This document shows, one piece after another, positions 12,574 through 25,818 of a stretch of DNA of 64,000 nt. The stretch comes from Orthonyx spaldingii (taxonomy: Eukaryota; Chordata; Aves; Passeriformes; Orthonychidae): positions 62,001 to 126,000 of the forward strand of contig VZTJ01001450.1 of NCBI GenBank assembly GCA_013397795.1, given 5' to 3'. The notes below the pieces were generated by a model. The model did no database searches. It was not told where the DNA came from and saw only the letters and a list, made by a program, of their open reading frames with translations. Position numbers and translations under genes: made by a program. Every line of letters starts with the position of its first letter. The first letter of the stretch is position 1.

Positions 12574-15500
12574 TTCTCCTTGGGGGCACCTGGAGCACGT
12601 GAGCAGAAGGTCACTGCGACAAGGAAGAGCCGAAGAGGAACCAGACAGCTTGAGGGGATGAGAGCCAAACCAAGGCATTTCTCTTGCTGAGACCCACAGA
12701 AGTCACCACAGAGGGCAAAGGAAGCCTTGCTAGAATTTCCCTGAGGAGGAGGGAGAGGAGCAGACAGGAGTGTCCTGCTCTCTCACACGCTGGGAGCTGT
12801 TAGAGGAGCGCCTGATGGGGTGGGCTTGGTTTTTCTGTCTATTTAACTTTCAGCCTGGAGGTGGCTAAATAGGAATGGTTTAAAATAGCCCCATGGTTGC
12901 CATAGATACTTGTCTGAACTGAAAATAGAAGTCTGGCCCAAGCTTGGAGTGAGTCCGCCAGAGCCAGCCTTGGAGCCGGGCGCTGGAAGCCGAGTGGGCT
13001 GGAGGAGCCCTGCAGGGACTCAGCCCAGGATGTGGATGTGGGGATGTGTTTGACATCACCAGGCAGCTCCAGCAAGGTTTGGCCTGGGCCTGGAGACTGG
13101 GGAGGGAAAAATCCTTCATGCTTCAAACACCTTTCTCTTTTCTTTTGCCCCATGAGGTCTGTAGAGCTGGAAAAAATTTCATGGAATGCTGCTTTGCTGG
13201 CACTGAGTTTGGTTTTTATTTGTGAAATGTTACCGTGCAACAAAGCAGCAGCAAATTTAAAGTAGTTCAACCGGATAAAAGCACCCTATTAAGGTAAATT
13301 CGGTTTATTTGTCCCAGGAATGTGTAGCAAATGTGTGTCTAATTACAGATAAGGCAGCTAAGCCTTTCATCTTCTTTTGGTGCGAAAATGCAAATAACGT
13401 GGACAATGTTTTGGTGAAATGAATGAAGGTCTTCTCAAGGATTTGGTTATTACAGATGAGAGCCCCCCTCGAGGGAATTGGGAATGTTTCTCCCTGTCCT
13501 CCCACTTTGTGGGTGGCGTTGGATGTTTTGGGACAATTGCAGCTGACTCTGGAAATGCCTGGCTTTGAGATAACAATCTGTCCTTCTGTCCTTCTGCCTT
13601 TGGAGATCTCTGGTGTCATCTGTCGGGTTTTGGAAGGGGAGGGAGATCTGCGGTGCTTGCCTGAGGATGGTGGAGATGCAGGAGTCTGACTGAAAAGTGC
13701 ATACTTAGCAATGTGCCATGTTTCCTCTCCAGTTTCTTGCTCTGTAGGTGGTAGAGAATTAGTGCTTAATTACTTGCAGGCTATGGACAACAACCAGCCC
13801 CCTTAAACTGTTTACATTTCTGGATAAGGCTGGAGCTGGATATTCTTTGAGGTTCAGTCCTTCTCAAGATCTACGGAAGGTTTTATAGTGCTTGTTTATC
13901 TTTTACACCATATACTGGGATAAATGTTTGTTCCCAAAGAGCTTTTATCTATTAAAACCCCCTCAAACTCTGTTCATCCATGTCTACATCCCATTATATA
14001 TGATAAATCCCATTCATGCCATTCAGCTTCCCAGCCTGTGAAAAGGCCCAATCAAGAGGCTTGTGCAAGTGGGGTAGTTCAGAACTGAGCAGAAAATCAG
14101 ATCCAAGGTGGAGCTGGAGTTCTAGACCCGCTTGGATACAAGGAATTATAGCTAGCAAATATCGCTTGAATAAAACATTAATTTCCCATTATAAAACATA
14201 ATGTTGCTCTGATAATGGTTCCTGTTTTGAGTAATCCTCATTTCCTGCGTCTCTCTGGTGACTCATCACAGCAGAGTTCTCATCCATTCTGCGTTGCAGA
14301 TGCTCTCAAGCTGTGTATTCCCCATCTGACTCAGCTCCTGTATATCAGCATCTCCTCCCATTGCTGTGGAGCTGTGGGAATGTTTTCCTGCAGAGCACTT
14401 CAGCCTCCTTCCAGCCTGAAAATGACTGGTGCTCCTGGCTACACTTTTAAATTTAACTCAGATTTTTAAAGTTCTTGGTTAAAAATTCACATTTCATATT
14501 TTCAGGTTGTCTCAAGCCTTGCATCTGGAACTGAGAAGCCCAGATTGCAGAAATGTGTGTCTGTGTCCTTATGTGTATGTGTGATAGGAACAAATCTTTC
14601 TTCCTTTCAGATTTTCAGTGAGTGGTTGCCTGTATAAAACATTTCTGAAGTGATGTGTGCCTCCTACAGCTTTAATTAAACTTAATTAAACTTCAGGGGG
14701 TTAAAAGTGATGGAGTGCAAGGGTCTAAATGGAGCCTGTACCTCCCAGCTGTCACCTTTGTAACGAGGCCTGAGCTTCTGCCACTGAGGTTTACAGGCAA
14801 ATGTAAAGTTTAAGAAGGCTGCTGGCTGGGTGGTGAACTAAGCAACAAACACCCAGGATTCAAAGCAATCCTTGCTGGGTACAGAGCCTGGAGGGCTGCA
14901 GTGCTCTGAGGGGCCATGAGGCCCATGCAGAACGTTCCACGTGTGAAGTCAGAGCCCTCAGAGCCGGGGTGGAGCTGTGGGCAGGGCTGGCTGACCTTTG
15001 TGCTGCCAGGGGGAGATGTTTGCTGGCTCTGGGGGTACAGCAGAACTTTTTCTGAGTCTCTGTGCCATCTGGGCTAAAGGAGAGGAGGCTGCAGGTGTCA
15101 GCAGGGTGTGACTCCCATCAGAAGTACCTGGCTGTAAATTGGTGTTTAAGACTTTCCTCTGCTTTTTCTTTAAGGCTGCAATAATTTGTTGATGCTGAAG
15201 AAACACTAAAATGTTCTGCCAGGAGGGCTGTGGGAGGTGTGCAAGGAGGAAGCAAAGACCTCTTGCACAGAGGAGCCTTTATCTCTCCTCCCGCCATTCC
15301 CTCTGTGCTGCTCGGGTTAGGTTTGGGCTGGAGGTTCAATCTCCAGCTCCTGGGTAGTGTTCAGCCATGCAGGGGAGCTTTCTTTTCCTTTTTGGAGTCA
15401 ACCTCATCCTCCTGTGAGCACAACGGAGCCTGATGGTCAATAAAGGCTGCACTGCAGTGAATACAGAGTTGGCTGTGCCTCTCTGGGGCTCTCCTTGCTC

Positions 15501-16354
15501 AGGTTGTGCCCATGGGGGTGGCACTGCCTGGTGCTGCCCTCCTGTCTCTGGTACCACAGGATGTGCACAAGACCCACAACAGCAGATCCTCTTCACTTTT
15601 AATTGACTTCTCCACTTCGGATTTCTGGCAGTTATTTCAGCCTCTTAGGTCATATTTGGGTAAAGTTCTCCTTTCCATGCTGAAAGCAGTTCCTAGTATT
15701 AAAAGTTGCACATGGATGAGAGTTTTCACTGAATGAATGATGGCAGAGAGGGGAGTTTTGGGACAGTGCCACGCTTCATATAGTTCTTTAGATAGATTGT
15801 CATGAGGTGGTTACCTCAGCTGTCAGTCTGTTAGGATTACATAACATTTTTAAATTATCTCCTTTCCTATGGCCAAAAAGTGATTCAGTCCTCTTGCATA
15901 TTCTATTACCTCGAGCTCTTGGTATTTATTACATATGCAATCAAGAAAATAAGAGTCTGAGGCTTGCAAAGATTTATTTAGTAGCATTTAATAGCTCTCT
16001 GTTTGCTAGTAATTTGGTTCATCAGAATGAGGAATTTATTTCTGAATTGTCTTTTAATGAGCAGATAAGCAGGTTTCTCTATCACTCTAAACCTGTGGGT
16101 TGTCACTTCAGGGCTTTGTTTTTACAAATGGAAGTTGTTATCTCTTGGATAGGTATCAGCCTGCTGTGGTAGTTTCCATGGGTTTTAATGGAGCTTGAGT
16201 TTAAATACTCCAGCTAAAAGAAGGATAAGAAACTTTCTCTTTAGAGATATTTCTTTTACTGTGTATCTGGTGCTTGATGGAATTTATGCAGTCAGAATGA
16301 ACCTCTAAATGATTTTCAGTTCTGTGAATAGTGACTTGTTTGCTTGGGTAGATC

Positions 16355-16612
16355 GTGATAGGACATGGGGGAATGGTTTTAAACTAAAAGAGAGCAGGTC
16401 TAGATGAGATGTTAGGAATGAATTCTTCCCTGTGAGGGTGGTGAGGCCCTGGCACAGGTTCCCAGAGAAGCTGTGGCTCCCCTGGATCCCTGGCAGTGCC
16501 CAAGGCCAGGCTGGACAGGGCTTGGAGCCCCCTGGGACAGTGGAAGGTGTCCCTGCCATGGCAGGAGGGTCTTGAAGGTTCCTTCCAACCCAGCCCATTC
16601 TGGGATTCTGTA
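16355..16612 (+). mobile_element. CR1 LINE 3' UTR copy
   Basis: It begins ATAGGACATGGGGGAATGG, contains GTGAGGCCCTGGCACAGGTT and CCTGGATCCCTGGCAGTGCC, and ends TTCTGGGATTCTGT. It is closely similar to the copy at 12143. Confidence 0.88.
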
Positions 16613-17380
16613 TTATGTTATTTTTGTAATTTTTTTTTGCCATTTGCAGGAGCAGTCGTGTAAGAAAATTGAAGAATATTTTACTTTTGAAGGAATTACA
16701 TTTGTTGCAATGGCTTTTAACTTTGGCATCACTGCTCCTGTACTTGTGACTGAAGCAGCAGCTCCGGGTCTGAGGAAGCCTTTGCCCAGCAGAGCTCCAG
16801 TGCTGCAGGACCTGCTTGGCCCTGCAGTGTCACCAGTCACACATCACCGTGTTGTGATCAAAAACAACCCCTGAAGGTGTGCTGGGAGAAAAATGAAATT
16901 ATAAATATGGTGCTGCTTTGCTAAGGGATGTGGAAGTTTTGTGCTGCACCACATCTGTGCCCAGGTAAAGAGGGGATTACGTAGGGTTGGCTCCACTGGT
17001 GTGCAAGGGAGACTCTGCCCTGGGGCTTCTGATGAGCTGAGAGAGGTTTGGTACAGAATCCCACCACTGAGGAGAGAAAAGGATGCCTCCTGACACTGTA
17101 GTACCGGGTTCTGGAAGGGCCAAGGCAAACAGAGGTGTTTTTATGTGATAAGATTTATGTGACTGAAACAGAGGATGAGCAACTGGTGTTTCTGTGTGGA
17201 AAATAAAAGTGGTTTCATTAACTAATGAACGAGCTGGGATTTAACTTAGTGCTGCTGAAACACTGCATATGTGCAGCTGAAGTGCTCTGGAAAGAGGGAA
17301 GGGAACCGAGCAGAATTGCCAGAGGTGAATTCACCCCAGTGCTGGGTGTTACAGGTTCTGAGAGTATCACCTCCATTCTG

Positions 17381-17614
17381 GAGGAAACGGCCTCAAGTTG
17401 CACCAGGGGAGGTTTAGGTTTGATATTAGGAAAAAATTCTTCATGGAAAGAGTTGTGAGGCATGGGAACAGGCTGCCCAGGGCAGTGGTGGAGTCACCGT
17501 CCCTGGAAGTGTTCCAGAACACGTGTGGAGGCAGCACGGGGCACTGGTTAATAGTGAGCAGGGTGGTGCTGGCTTGGTGGCTGGACTTTTCCAACGTCAG
17601 TAAGTCTGTGATTC
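17381..17614 (+). mobile_element. CR1 LINE 3' end copy (different subfamily)
   Basis: It contains CCTCAAGTTGCACCAGGGGA, then GAACAGGCTGCCCAGGGCAG and GTGGAGTCACCGTCCCTGGA, ending AGTCTGTGATTCC. It belongs with the copy at 25440 and is more diverged near its 3' end. Confidence 0.87.
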
Positions 17615-19160
17615 CTTCTGCCAGAGCCTGGAAGCTGCTCTGTGGGATGGGATTTCACAGCCAGGCAAAGCTGGGTTTCCTCCTCCAGGCTCTGAATTGG
17701 AAAGTGTATGAAACTGGAGGTTGTTGTAGGGTCCTGCAGTGTGCAGCTCTGGGGGGCATTTCTCTTTTACATGAGGGGTGGAAGGGAAAAAGCCAAAAGA
17801 GCAGAGGAGAATCTGTGTGCTGATCCAGTGGGGTCCCCCAACAGCTTTTAGGTTTTGGGGTTTTTTTTGCATTTTCTACTTAGAAATTTAAAACAAGTCC
17901 CTGCAGCAAAGGGTGTAGATGACGTGTAGGTTGAGGGAGCAGTGAGTAGCAGCGGGGCCTGCATGGGGCTGTGTGAAATGTTTGCACCTTAGCAAATGAA
18001 AGGTCATTCACCCAGGCTCTTCAGCCAGGAAGGAAAAGGAAAAACTAATTCTCTCTTCTTCCAGGCTGGGAAAGCCACCAGCATTTCGTCACACAGGGCT
18101 TAAAGCTGCCATGGGGTTTATGGAACAGAGACGGGGGTGATGGGAGGTGTGCTCAGCACCCCTGGCTCAGCTGTCATTGCAGTTTAAGGATGCTCTTCCT
18201 ACAAACAGTTAATGTACACAAAATTACTTACCTCTGGGTCCTGGATTACAATAAACAGCATCAATCCCTACAGATAAAAAGCCCACTTCTGTCTTTTGCA
18301 GTTTGTGAAATCCTTTGGAAAATAGGAAAAGAAAATGAGTATTGGGTTAAGGAGATAGAAATGGGCAAGTAATTGCAGCTTCCTCTCTGTTTTACAAACA
18401 CAGGCATACTTGGCAGTGCAAATTCTCAGATATTTTTAAAGAAACACAGAATTGTATGCAAAGTATGGGGGTTTTTGGTGAATATCCTTTTTTTAAGGAA
18501 ATCAGAAAGGTAGTAGTACGTGTAGTTCTTACTTTTTGTTGGCTTCTTGCCAGGATGTTGCGCTTTTTTTGACCCTTGTCCTTTGGTTTACTCCAATTAT
18601 AATTTATTTACAAATGGATTCCTTGGGAATGTCATTCAGAAGCCACGTGCTATGAGACAAGGCAGATTTCATTTTTCACACCATCAGGTTGAGCTGTAGA
18701 AAGTGGATCAAACAGGACACATGGACAGCTTCTTTTTTTGTTTTTTCCTGCTCTGCTGAAATAAACTTGTGGCTGTGTGGAGGTGAATTCCAGCTAAGAG
18801 TGCTCATGCTGTGAGCTGGCTGAGCCGGGTGTCCGGGGGAGATGGGAGCGTTGACATCTTTGTGGTAAATCAGGCAAATGATGCTCACAGTCTGCACGAG
18901 CTCCTCCTCGGGGCTGGCGGCTGGGATGGCTGGAGATGGAAACTCCAGCCTGGAGAGGAGTGGGGAGCCCTGCAGTGCCCCTCAGCCCTGGCTGGGGCTG
19001 GCTGGTCCCCTGTGCCCTGGGACCAGCGCTGGCGTCCTGCCCCAGGGTCACTCCGTGCTGAGGGTCATCCCAGGCCCTGGGTGTGTCCAGCCAAGCAGCT
19101 CCAGGGAATTTGCTGGCTCTGCTGTGTAGGGTCGTCCTGCAGCCTCCCCTACCTATGGCT

Positions 19161-19203
19161 TGGCACGGCCAGGCCTTTGGCACGGCCAGGCCTTTGGCAC
19201 GAG
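19161..19203. repeat. Short tandem repeat, about 18-bp unit
   Basis: TGGCACGGCCAGGCCTT is repeated in tandem and followed by a partial third TTGGCACG unit, within a GC-rich patch. Confidence 0.85.
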
Positions 19204-19414
19204 GGCTGGCGGCCGGCCGGCACTCAGGGAGTGGCGTGGGGCAGGAACTCCAGGAGATGTTCTGCCTCGTTGGCTGCAGGAGCCTGGCCCTCCCTGCTGC
19301 TGTCAGGAGCCCAGGGGGCATCATCTCCACCGCATTTTTGTCTCTTGCCATCATCCCTGCACACTAGATTCCTCACATCGTGCCAGTTACAAAAAGAAAA
19401 TGAGTGTGGTTTTT

Positions 19415-19479
19415 AGGGTAATGGTTTAACTTGATGATCTTAACGGTCTCTTCCAACCAAAATGATTCTGTGATTCTGT
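19415..19479 (+). mobile_element. CR1 LINE 3' terminal fragment
   Basis: It contains TTAACTTGATGATCTTAACG and TCTCTTCCAACCAAAATGA, and ends ATTCTGTGATTCTGT. Only the last 65 bp of a copy remain. Confidence 0.83.
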
Positions 19480-21901
19480 AAAACATGAAAAACCACCTTT
19501 TTCTTATATGGGGGAAGAAGGTTGTTTATCTGAGGTGTAAAAGGAAGGAAAAAGTCATCTGAGATCTGTCTGACATGAAGATGACCTGAGCTGTGCTGTA
19601 CATATCTTTAGAGATGGGAATGATACCTCTTGCTAGCAGCCAAAACAGTTCTTAAGGCATTGAGGAGATTTTCAAGATATGCATAAAGAGAGATTACTGT
19701 GAGTTAGACTGCTGGGATCTAAATTATGGCCATGTTGAAGGGAAAGCATCCTCAGCTTGAAGCCATTCCAATTGGTGTCAGGTCAGTCTGTCCTCAGAAT
19801 TCAAAGTCATAAAACTGTTGCTTAAAAAGTGGATGCATTGCAGTGGGGAAGAATCGGGACAGGCTGGGCATTTGTGGAGGTGTGACTGCAGTTATACCTG
19901 CAATCAGCAATTAAAAAATTGTTATTGATTGTGGCTTAGTAAAATGTCAGAGCTGGTGTTGGATAGTGCTGGGTACACAGTTCCCGAGTTCAGTTTGTAA
20001 CTTGTTTCCATACACCAAACTGGATTGGGAAAATACTACATCAAGGGTTAAAAATGTCGGGTCTTTCTTTGTAGCAAATATCACTGGATGTCAAGCAAAC
20101 GTTTAATTGACTTTTTAAACATATGAAGTGTTTTGGAGCTATTCCATGGAAATGGCATTTAGAAAGTCTTACCTGTCCGTGGTGTTTCTGTTTGAGTTGG
20201 ATCTACATGGTGCTGGCAGAGAACTGGGCAGTTTGGGCTTTTGGGGTGATTTTGTTTGAAGCCAGTTGCTGACTCTTGGGAACTAATGTAACCTCCTGCA
20301 TTTAAATGAGGGTGTATTTTCCTCATTTGCAGTTGGTTTTTATGTATCAGCTCTACTGTACAGAGGTTTGCCAGAAAAGCCCCTTTTTATCACTGATTCT
20401 CAGTGACAGCTGAAGTCATTAAACCAGTTTGTGTCATTGATGGAAACTGACATAAAGCCTTGGAAGGCTGGAGGTGGCTAAGCAGTTTCCCACTCCTAGG
20501 TGATTAAACAACATAACACGGGAACATTTGTAGAGATAAGAGGATGTGGAAAGCAGAATTGTATTTAGGAGGCTTCTTTTCACTCCATTCAGTATTAAAT
20601 ATTACTTCCTAACTAAACGTTCCTCCACGAATCAAGTACATGGAGTTGTGCTAATCATGACTTTAACAGATGACGGTGAGGAAAAGTAATTAGCCTTCAG
20701 TCAGAAGTGGTTTCGCTACGCCAGGCAGTGGTGCTTTATTCTGCATCCACTGGAAACGTGAGTCATCTGAATATTGTTGGGAATTCATGAAGCTCTTAAC
20801 GCAGGTTTCCATGTTCTGTCAGGTTCCTGAAACATTTTTCATTGGGTGGTAGTGCCAGGCAGTTCGTGTGCCGACACTGGAAATTAGAAATCATTGAGAA
20901 GTCAATGAGCCACCGCACAGGAACGAAATCCATTCCAGTTGTATGGATTCAGTGCAAGTGTTGTGTTACCTTGGTTTCCTCCCTGGGCTCCAGGTGGCTG
21001 CACGCAGGAACTGTGCAGTGGGGTGGTGCAGCACAGATACAGCAGTGCTGGTGCTGCCAGCAGGACAGTGGATCTGTAGCATCAGTAGTGGTGGCCTTGC
21101 TGGAGGGTTGTTTTGTGTCCTGACTTGGGGGGAAATGGATTGGTTTGGGTTTTTTTGTTGGAGATTTTCTGAAGGGATGCAGGAAAAGAGAAAGCATTTG
21201 GCGGGAGATAAGGAAAAATGGTCAAGAAAAACAGGAGTAATGTGGCAGGTAGGAAAGGGAGAAGACTAAGGGACTCTGGAGAGGAAAAGCAGTAGTGAAA
21301 GAGAGAAACCTTCACGGGTAAGAGCTGCAGGATTCCAGCTGGACACAGATGACACTGGTTAGTGCTGTAAGGCTGCTGGAGTTACTCTGCCCCAACAGCC
21401 GGGTCACTGCTGCTTTTATCTCTGTGGGGCCGTGCCCATGGCCCCTGGTCACGGCTGTGTCACAGCCCTGCCTCTGCCCCTGCAATCTGCCTCAGACAAG
21501 AAGATTAAAGGGAGAGGTCCTAACCTGGAACATGTGGATGGCACTTTTCTGTTACTGAAAACTGAATATTCATATTTTTTATGGAAGCTTTTGTAACAAA
21601 TTGCCTAGGAAGCTTGTGATCCCAAGAGGGTTTATACTGTCTTCTGCCAGATAGCCAATCTTTCATTATAATGTGGTTGCAGCGCATTTTACTCCAGTTT
21701 ATAAACAAACAACTCCTCCTTAAAAGCATCCTTGCCAATGCACTCTGTTGGTGGTCCTAACCCTTGCTGAGGGGAGCGCAGCTCGGAGCAGGGCTTGTCC
21801 CAGCAGCTCTGGAGCTGCCCCTGGCATGGCAACTCCAGCCAAAAACCTTTTCCCATGACCTTGTGCTGAACATCAGGGCCACAGAGACAGTTTAAAGCTC
21901 A

Positions 21902-21928
21902 GAGATAAAGCTCAGAAAGCTTTATCTC
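21902..21928. repeat. Perfect 11-bp inverted repeat with 5-bp loop
   Basis: GAGATAAAGCT and AGCTTTATCTC flank the loop CAGAA. It could form a hairpin in RNA. A single perfect 11-bp stem can occur by chance in a 33-kb intron. Confidence 0.8.
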
Positions 21929-23467
21929 ATCTGTGGGAAGGACTGGAAAATCCTTCAAATCTAAAAGCATCCTAGATACCTGCAGCTTGTGCTGGTTGGG
22001 TCAGTGGCCTTCTAGAACATTAATGTGTTGAAAATGTTGAGATTTTACTTCACATTTTTATGAGGACTCACCTGTCTGATGTGAGAAGGGTTTCAGGCTC
22101 TCATTGTGGTTTGCAGACACTGCAGAGGTATGTGTTGATACGCTCTTATACATACCCTGCCTTCCCTCCACCCCTCCTGTTTCTCATTGCAGATTTACAG
22201 AGAGCGGCAAAGAAGTCAGATCGTGACCTGTATTTCCAGCTCTGGAGTGGGGGGGAACAGTCCCTCACCTCTGCCCACTGTGTGGCCCTTGTTCCGTGTG
22301 AGAGCTGATGTCTTGCAGTGATTGGGAAACAGCTGACAGTGAACCAAGAGTGTTTGCTGGCTGGGAGAAGCAGCAAGTTCAAAGCTGACCCTGTGCCCTG
22401 CTTAGGAAAGATGCATTCCATGGGGGAGGGCTCTGGCCGGTGCCCAGCCCCTGCCCAGGACGTGCTGTCCCATTCCATGTTCCAGGACATCCCACATGGT
22501 GCTCCCTGTCCTTCCCACTGAGCTCTGGTTCAGGGTGATGGGGCAGTGGAAGGTGCTGTGGCAGCTCGTGGGTGTCGGGGAATGCCCGTGGTTCCAGAGC
22601 TCCTGTCTGCACCTCGGCAGGGTTCATCCCTCAGGTCTCAGAGTGTTTGAGTTTCAGTGCTGTGAGAGAGGATTTGTCCTCTCAGGGGTTGGACCCTGGG
22701 GTGAGGGTTAGTGGGTTAAATGTGACCTGGAGCCTGGCCGAGGTGAGGAGGGTCCTTCCCACAGGAATTGGCTTCCTTTGCTGCCCCCAGGGTCCCGTTT
22801 GGGATGGGCAGGATGTCCTGCTGGGTTTGTCACAGGCCATTCCCAGGACAAGAGGATTTTCTCGAGGTTAATAGGAAGAAATTGCTTCTGATGAGGAAAA
22901 TGAGGAGATGCCACTGGCACTTCACTGAGATCTATGGGTTTGCTTGTCACTGCTCCCTAGTGTTGTATCTTGCTTTTAAAGATCCATTTCACATCCATTT
23001 GTGGTTGCAGGCACAGCAGAGAAAGGTGTAACTGCTGAACCCAAAGAAAAACAAAATAGATCTCGGCAGCAAGAAGTCAAAATTGTGAAATTGCTGGAGA
23101 GACCAAATACTGTGCAGGGTCCTGCTTCTGTGGAGTAGTTTATAGAAGACCTATTTTGTGCTGATTTACTTTTGTGTACATAAATAACAAAATGAATTAG
23201 ATTAAATCAGCTACAGAACTAAAACCCTACATTTTTACAGAGTGATGATGGTGTTTATAAGATATTTCTCCTCTTGGCCTGGATCTAAAGAGGGGATAAT
23301 TTTATCTTTCATGCATCTTTTTAATGCTCTCAGACCTTATTTAAAGAGTCTGTTTTTCATGAGGTGACAGACACAGGAATTAAAAAGCACTGAAAAAGTA
23401 AAATCTGCCTAGTGATTTGGGTCTCTGTGCTCCTAGGATGTAGATATATTCCTTTGGTATAACATTG

Positions 23468-23606
23468 CCACCTCCCTGGAAGTGTTCAAGGCCAGGTCTT
23501 GAGCAACCTGGTCTCGTGGAGGGTGTCCCTGCCCATGGCTAGAGTGGAATGAGGTGATCTCTAAGGTCTCTTCCAAACCCAAACCATTCCATGATTCTGT
23601 GATTCC
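23468..23606 (+). mobile_element. CR1 LINE 3' end fragment
   Basis: It contains CCTCCCTGGAAGTGTTCAAG, then GGCCAGGTCTTGAGCAACCT, and ends CCATGATTCTGTGATTCC. This is a typical 5'-truncated CR1. Confidence 0.85.
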
Positions 23607-25439
23607 AGGGCTGGAAAGGCAGCTGGATTATTAGGACACAGCTCATACTTCAGCCCCTGTCTGGGATGTGAAGCCACCTCTGGACTGAGTGCAGACTGTG
23701 TAAAAGGAAGCTTTTAGTGACTTGTCAGGAGTTCCCAGAATAGTGCTTGTGTTTGTAGTTCTTCAGCGTGCAAGCCTCTGTATGAAGTAGTTACCTGATA
23801 CATGAAGATAAAATTTGTGTTTGTTGGCTGTGAACCTATTTTTCTGTTCACTAGAAAAAAAATGGACAGTTCCCTTCTCGGTGAAGGTGCAAGGATTGTG
23901 CTCATTTTCCTTGGAAATTTAATTGACAACTCAGGAGGGGTGAAAGAAAAACCTAATTTAAACACATGTGAACATTAAAAATCTTGACTCTACATCACCA
24001 TTTTGTAGCCCAGGACTATGAACAAACACACTCCCAATCAAAGCTATTGGCAAACTCAGCCAGTGGAGCACAGCTGTAAAGCTGACAACTAAAATTCTGA
24101 GAAAAATGTGAAGGACTGTGGCCTTCCTAAGTGTTGAGCTTGTGTGTGTGGGTCTGCACAACTTGGTGGGGCTCCAAAACCTCTCAGCCACCCAGAGCCT
24201 AGTGTTCCAACCACTTCTGTCCCTTTTCCTGGCTGATGACTCAGCTAGTTATTGTCTTTTTCCAGCAATGTCCAGACTTGTCTGCCTTTAAGTATTCAGA
24301 CACTTTGTTCCTTTCTTATTGCTGTATCACCACAAAGGGCCTCATATGGATCTTATTTTCAACAGCCTCTGGCCTGCACTAAGGCTTTACTCTCATCACG
24401 AGCTGCTAGCACCCTGAACTAGAAACCTGGATAAAAAACTTCACAATTCAGTCATCCTGATATTCTGATCATTCAGTTACAATTTGCACAAGTGCTGTGG
24501 GGGAATGGACGTTGCTTTCCCAGTGTGTGGTTGAATATTAGAAAAGAAAGAAATGGAGAGGTGTACTCTACTTATTTACACACAAATAATAAAGACTGGG
24601 TGTTTTTGGAAAAGTATTGATGAAGTGGTATGTGAAGTTCTGCCTCTTTTAATATTTCCCTTTACTCTGCTTTAGGTGTCTCCTGCAGAAAGCGACTGTA
24701 ATGAGTCTTTGTGGGAGAGATGAAGAGACTCCTCCACCCTTCATTAGAATTTGCTGCCTTACCCCAAATGCTCCAAAGCACATTTAAATCACATAGTTGG
24801 AACTTTTCACAAGTCAGTCCCTTTTCTCTCTTCATCTCTGATTCCAAACTAGAATGTGATTGGGAATGTAAGTTCCTTTGAAAGTGGCTGCAGTCTGTGT
24901 TTTCCAAGTAGGAAGTGTGAGCCAGAGTCCACTGCAGGAGATGGAGTTCCAGCTGGGATTTAACTCGTGCCTGTTCCAGGTTGTGCATGTGGGGTGGTGG
25001 AACCTGCCCTAGCTCACATTGTCTTCCTCTGGCTGCTCAGGACCAGCAGGAGGGGTCTGAGCTGGAGCCCAGCTCTGCCTTGCAGCCGTGTTTGTGCTCG
25101 CTGCAGTGGTGCAAGAGAGGGAGAAGGGCTGGGACTGTCTGCAGCTCCCAAAAACCGTGGAGTGCTGAGGTGGCTGAAGAAGGGGTTTCTGCAGAGACAG
25201 ACACAAGCTGAAATGCTGATCTATCCACAGCATCCTGCTGATTGTTTCACACTTTGTACACGCAGCTGTTGCTTGCTGGCTGTTCCTGTAGGAATCACTG
25301 TCCCAGCCGTGCCTGCTGCGCCTCGGACAGGGCTGGGGTCAGCAGTGGCCCTCAGCACGTGTCTGAGTTCCACCAGTGCTGCTGCACCAAGGACTGGCCT
25401 CAGTATTAATGTGTTTGTATTTATTCTATGTATAAACAA

Positions 25440-25818
25440 CCCCAGGCTGGACTGGAGTTGCTCAGACCAAAGGAGGCTCAGGGGGAACCTTCTCATTCTC
25501 TACAATTCCCTGACAGGAGGCGACAGCCAGGGGTGGTCGGACTCTGCTCCCAGGGAACAGGGACAGGGCAAGGGGAAATGGCCTCAAGCTGTGCCAGGCA
25601 GGTTTAGATTGGCTGTTAGGGAAAAAATTCTTAATGGAAAGGGTTGTCAAGCATGGGAACAGGCTGCCCAGGGCAGTGGTGGAGTCACCATCCCTGGAGG
25701 TGTTCCAAAACAGGTGGATGTGGCACCCGAGGACATGGTTTAGTGGTGGTGGTGCTGGGTTGATGCTTGGACTTGATCTCAGGTCTTTTCCAGCCTTAAG
25801 GATTCTGTGATTCTGTAT
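25440..25818 (+). mobile_element. CR1 LINE 3' end, about 380 bp
   Basis: It covers more of the CR1 3' region than the others: CCCAGGCTGGACTGGAG, TCTACAATTCCCTGACAGGA, GAAATGGCCTCAAGCTGTGC, GGAACAGGCTGCCCAGGGCA, and the end ATTCTGTGATTCTGT. The last quarter of the 258-codon open frame starting at 24967 lies in this element, so that frame is not a gene. Confidence 0.88.

Noticed and set aside
18811..19416. 201-codon frame as a possible fibulin N-domain exon
   Set aside because: The fibulin-2 N domain is cysteine-rich with a conserved VEC-type pattern; this frame shows none of it and contains a short tandem repeat.
24967..25743. 258-codon open frame on the + strand, the longest in the window
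   Set aside because: Its last part runs into a CR1 element, it has no recognisable domain or splice context, and overlapping frames occur on the other strand.
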